DNA from: Clostridiales bacterium VE202-21
GTDB taxonomy: Bacteria > Bacillota > Clostridia > Lachnospirales > Lachnospiraceae
Reading direction: 5' to 3'
Length of the DNA: 64,000 bases
Assembly: GCA_000509105.1 (NCBI GenBank)
Contig: BAIF02000102.1
Location: 1-64,000, forward strand
The notes under the pieces were generated by a model. It worked only from the letters and a program-made list of their open reading frames with translations. It was not told where the DNA came from and ran no database searches. The translations under genes were made by a program, and so were the position numbers. Each line of letters starts with the position of its first letter. Position 1 is the stretch's first letter. Of this stretch, positions 61,568 through 64,000 are shown piece by piece.

Positions 61568-63562
61568 ATGAGAAAGCAGAGGAAGACACTGCTGTGTATT
61601 CTGAGCCTGTGTATCTGCTTATTTGCAGGTATGTGGGGCTCATTTGACGTACAGGCAGAGGAGTACGAAGGCCGACCCATAACAGGCATGGATGAAGAGG
61701 GAAACATCTATGAGATAGAGCCTGAGGTAGGGCTGGTGGAGGAGGAAATCACAACATTTGCCAACAGCAGTGAGAAGATTGTGAATTTCAATACCAAAGG
61801 GAATGCGGTGACAGAATATACCGAAGTTGGTACAGGCGATGCAGGTTATACCAATGGAGCTTCGGGCGCAGATGCCGCATACCTGGGAGAATCGGGCGGG
61901 AAAGTAAAGTTTATGCTTTCAGGCGTGATAGGAGAAGTAAACAAAAGCGAAGTACAAGTGTTGAATAAATCATCGGCAAAGTCGTTGAGTTACTACACTG
62001 TATCAGGCGGATGGCTTGTACATAGAATTACAACAAATTTGAATAGCAGTAATTATGCAGGCAGTATTCGCTGTGGACGCGCCCCGTCTTTCCTGGCGGA
62101 GGGCAGTACATATTATAGTTATGATGGCCATTATTTTTATGCTTCAGATAAATTTGCGGTAATGCTGAATGATTATAAAAACAACAGCAGGAGCAGTTCC
62201 ATTAATCCGGGCAGCCCATATTATAACTACTTTCAATATCTGCCTATGAGAAGCTCCAGTTCTTATTCTTCGGCGTCTATGGATTCCCTAATTGCAAGTG
62301 AGACCAGAACCGAGTCTAAGATGCGTGGAATAGGATCTTCCTTGGTAAGCCATCAGAATACATATGGAGTGAACGGCCTGCTGACGGCAGGAATTGCGGC
62401 AAATGAAAGTGCATGGGGAAACAGTAATCTGGCACTTACAAAGAATAATATTTTTGGAATAAATGCAGTGGATTCTAATCCGGATGATGCATTTTCTTAC
62501 GCAAGTATAGATGTTTGTATCAAAGCATTTTCTGAAACTTATATGTCAAAAGGGTATTTAAATCCCAAGGACTGGCGTTATTTCGGCGGCTTTTTAGGGA
62601 ATAAGGCCAGCGGAATTAATGTGAAGTATGCTTCTGATCCGTACTGGGGAGAAAAGGCTGCAGCCGCGGCCTGGTTCCTGGATGAAGCGGGTGGAAATCA
62701 GGATCAGAATGTATATACAATTGCAATCAAAGATACCATGGCGAACAGCCATCAGAATGTACAGGTAAGAGCCGAGAGCAATGCAGGTTCTACGGTTCTT
62801 TACTCAACAGGTACTCAGTCCAACACATCACTGCTGATTTTAGATAATACATCACAAAACGGTTTTTACAAAGTGATAAGCGATGGTGTGCTGAACAGTT
62901 CCCGAACGGGACTAGACGCTTCTTCAGGCAAATTCGATTTCAGCAGCATGTATGGTTACGTTGCAGCTGATAGTATCGTTATTGTTAATAAGGGGACAAA
63001 CCTGGCAGGTGTTGACAGGTTTATGGATGTGGATGGAAGTGCATGGTTTTATGAGTATGTGAAGTTTGTATACGACCGTGGCATCATGACCGGTATGGAT
63101 ATGTTCAGGTTTGGACCGGGAGAAGATTTAAGCCGCGCGCAGTTTGCAACAATTCTCTACCGTATGGCCGGTTCTCCTTCTGTATCATACAGCAATGTAT
63201 TCCCGGATGTGCAGGACGGTTATTTCTTTACATCTCCGGTGTTGTGGGCCTACGGCAATCAGGTCATAACCGGTTATGAGAATGGAACATTCGGCCCCGG
63301 AGATCTCATTACAAGAGAGCAAATGGCGGTGCTGATGTACCGGTACGCAAAATACTGTGGACTAGATACAAAGGACAGCGCTGATCTTAACAGTTTTCCG
63401 GATGCAGGCAAAGTCAGCGGATTCTCCCAGGAAGCCATGAGGTGGGCTGTGGGCGCGGGACTGATCCAGGGAGATCAGGGGACCTTAAATCCACAGGGAA
63501 ATGCCAGCCGTGCACATTGTGCAACTATTATTACGCGGTTCATGCAGAAGTATGGACTGTAA
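61568..63562 (+). CDS. SLH-anchored cell-wall glucosaminidase
   Basis: 664 aa. Signal peptide about 1-31. An unknown domain lies at about 60-240; a glucosaminidase (LytD/endo-beta-N-acetylglucosaminidase) domain at about 250-375 has the catalytic Glu in GIAANESAWGNS. An SH3-like stretch follows (VRAESNAGSTVLYSTG...), then three SLH repeats at about 480-664 (FMDVDGSAWFYEYV, FPDVQDGYFFTSPV, FPDAGKVSGFSQEA). Likely cleaves peptidoglycan during growth or separation. Its SLH triplet is very similar to that of the 55987 protein but sits at the opposite end of the chain, so anchor modules are exchanged. Confidence 0.9.
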   Translation: MRKQRKTLLCILSLCICLFAGMWGSFDVQAEEYEGRPITGMDEEGNIYEIEPEVGLVEEEITTFANSSEKIVNFNTKGNAVTEYTEVGTGDAGYTNGASGADAAYLGESGGKVKFMLSGVIGEVNKSEVQVLNKSSAKSLSYYTVSGGWLVHRITTNLNSSNYAGSIRCGRAPSFLAEGSTYYSYDGHYFYASDKFAVMLNDYKNNSRSSSINPGSPYYNYFQYLPMRSSSSYSSASMDSLIASETRTESKMRGIGSSLVSHQNTYGVNGLLTAGIAANESAWGNSNLALTKNNIFGINAVDSNPDDAFSYASIDVCIKAFSETYMSKGYLNPKDWRYFGGFLGNKASGINVKYASDPYWGEKAAAAAWFLDEAGGNQDQNVYTIAIKDTMANSHQNVQVRAESNAGSTVLYSTGTQSNTSLLILDNTSQNGFYKVISDGVLNSSRTGLDASSGKFDFSSMYGYVAADSIVIVNKGTNLAGVDRFMDVDGSAWFYEYVKFVYDRGIMTGMDMFRFGPGEDLSRAQFATILYRMAGSPSVSYSNVFPDVQDGYFFTSPVLWAYGNQVITGYENGTFGPGDLITREQMAVLMYRYAKYCGLDTKDSADLNSFPDAGKVSGFSQEAMRWAVGAGLIQGDQGTLNPQGNASRAHCATIITRFMQKYGL

Positions 63563-63583
63563 GACACAAGGAACAAGGAGGAA

Positions 63584-64000
63584 ATGTATGAAAGTAACTA
63601 TGAAAAAACGATGAAAAATGTCCTTCTGACATTTGCCCTGGTGATGTTTGGAACCCTGATTGCGGGATTCAATTCCAAGGCTGCCGGAAGAGTGGGCATG
63701 TCAATCTCAACGGAAGGTGAAGTGGCGGCTGACAAGCAGGTCACATTTGACTTAAAAGTTGAAAATGGAACTTCTGATATTACTTATGAAACAGGGCATC
63801 TCGCACTGGGTATCTTTTCACTTGACCCAAAGGATGACGTGAGCAGCTTTCAGTGGACTGCAGACAATGCAATCATCGTTAATCCTAACGACGCATCGGT
63901 TGCCGCAAACGCTGAAAAAATGGCATCTAAAGGTGAACTTAAGCTGAAGTTCTCCGGAACCCTTCCATCTACGTGGGATAAGGAAAGCTGCATGGCTGTT
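63584..64000 (+). CDS. Exported protein, partial (runs off the window)
   Basis: At least 139 aa visible. An N-terminal hydrophobic signal segment (NVLLTFALVMFGTLIAGF) is followed by a beta-rich mature part (GMSISTEGEVAADKQVTFDLKV). The start is uncertain. ATG 63584 is very close to AGGAGG; ATG 63588 has better spacing but runs out after 8 codons because of a six-A run, and one more A would give MKVTMKKTMKNVLLTF. This hints at a single-base deletion. Function not recognised. Confidence 0.6.
   Translation, partial: MYESNYEKTMKNVLLTFALVMFGTLIAGFNSKAAGRVGMSISTEGEVAADKQVTFDLKVENGTSDITYETGHLALGIFSLDPKDDVSSFQWTADNAIIVNPNDASVAANAEKMASKGELKLKFSGTLPSTWDKESCMAV

Overview
The window looks like a chromosomal stretch of a spore-forming, strictly anaerobic gut-type Firmicute, most likely Lachnospiraceae (Clostridium scindens / hylemonae / Dorea-like). 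Support comes from a bifurcating-type [FeFe] hydrogenase, CotF-like spore coat genes, DUF3793, DUF6323 and DUF6179 proteins, T-box and glycine riboswitch control, AGGAGG ribosome binding sites and moderate GC. The species call is inference. There are no rRNA or tRNA genes and no CRISPR array.

Layout. 0.1-4.3 kb: NAD-linked [FeFe] hydrogenase operon (NuoE-like, NuoF-like, HydA) behind a strong promoter with a Rex-like operator. 4.9-6.2 kb: an orphan class I isoprenoid-synthase-like gene. 6.4-10.4 kb: folate operon folC-folE-HD protein-folP-folBK, convergent with aroA and tyrA. 13.9-21.0 kb: EF-G-like GTPase, trkA, a frameshifted trkH and a membrane protein. 21.3-23.9 kb: a P-loop protein, then an iron-responsive looking set (two Fur-like boxes, DUF3793, flavodoxin) and a ZIP metal transporter with its own palindromic operator. 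24.3-28.8 kb: glycine riboswitch plus AGCS symporter, an MFS gene scrap, T-box plus leuS. 28.9-34.7 kb: an AT-rich integrative mobilizable element of Tn916 type (DUF961, Rep/relaxase, Xis, Int) whose cargo is an HSP90/GHKL-type ATPase joined to an HExxH metallopeptidase-like domain, plus an XRE regulator. 34.8-41.0 kb: ACT protein, cbiG, a MtaA/UroD-like protein, a PocR-AraC regulator and a hydantoinase/oxoprolinase-type ATPase, possibly a corrinoid methyl-transfer locus. 41.3-48.8 kb: CofE-like ligase, DUF3795, DUF2007, DUF6323/DUF6179, TetR, MntP-like, radical SAM/SPASM and a flippase-like protein. 49.2-51.8 kb: spore coat pair, a C26 glutamine hydrolase and a membrane dipeptidase. 51.8-64 kb: cell-surface region with GT39, pyruvyl transferase, GT2, two SLH proteins, an MBOAT/DHHW acetylation pair and a lipoprotein.

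The most striking unexplained feature is a set of five very long, non-coding inverted repeats (about 155-375 bp each, arms 75-150 bp) in intergenic regions at 4.35, 13.06, 15.93, 23.89 and 48.80 kb. Two share sequence modules, and the first 120 bases may be the right arm of a sixth. The second candidate system is the ATPase/metallopeptidase cargo of the mobile element.

Several genes are broken by single-base indels, mostly in homopolymers: trkH, the rep tail, the GHKL gene, the DHHW gene and perhaps the last gene. These may be real mutations, phase variation, or sequencing errors; the sequence alone cannot decide.
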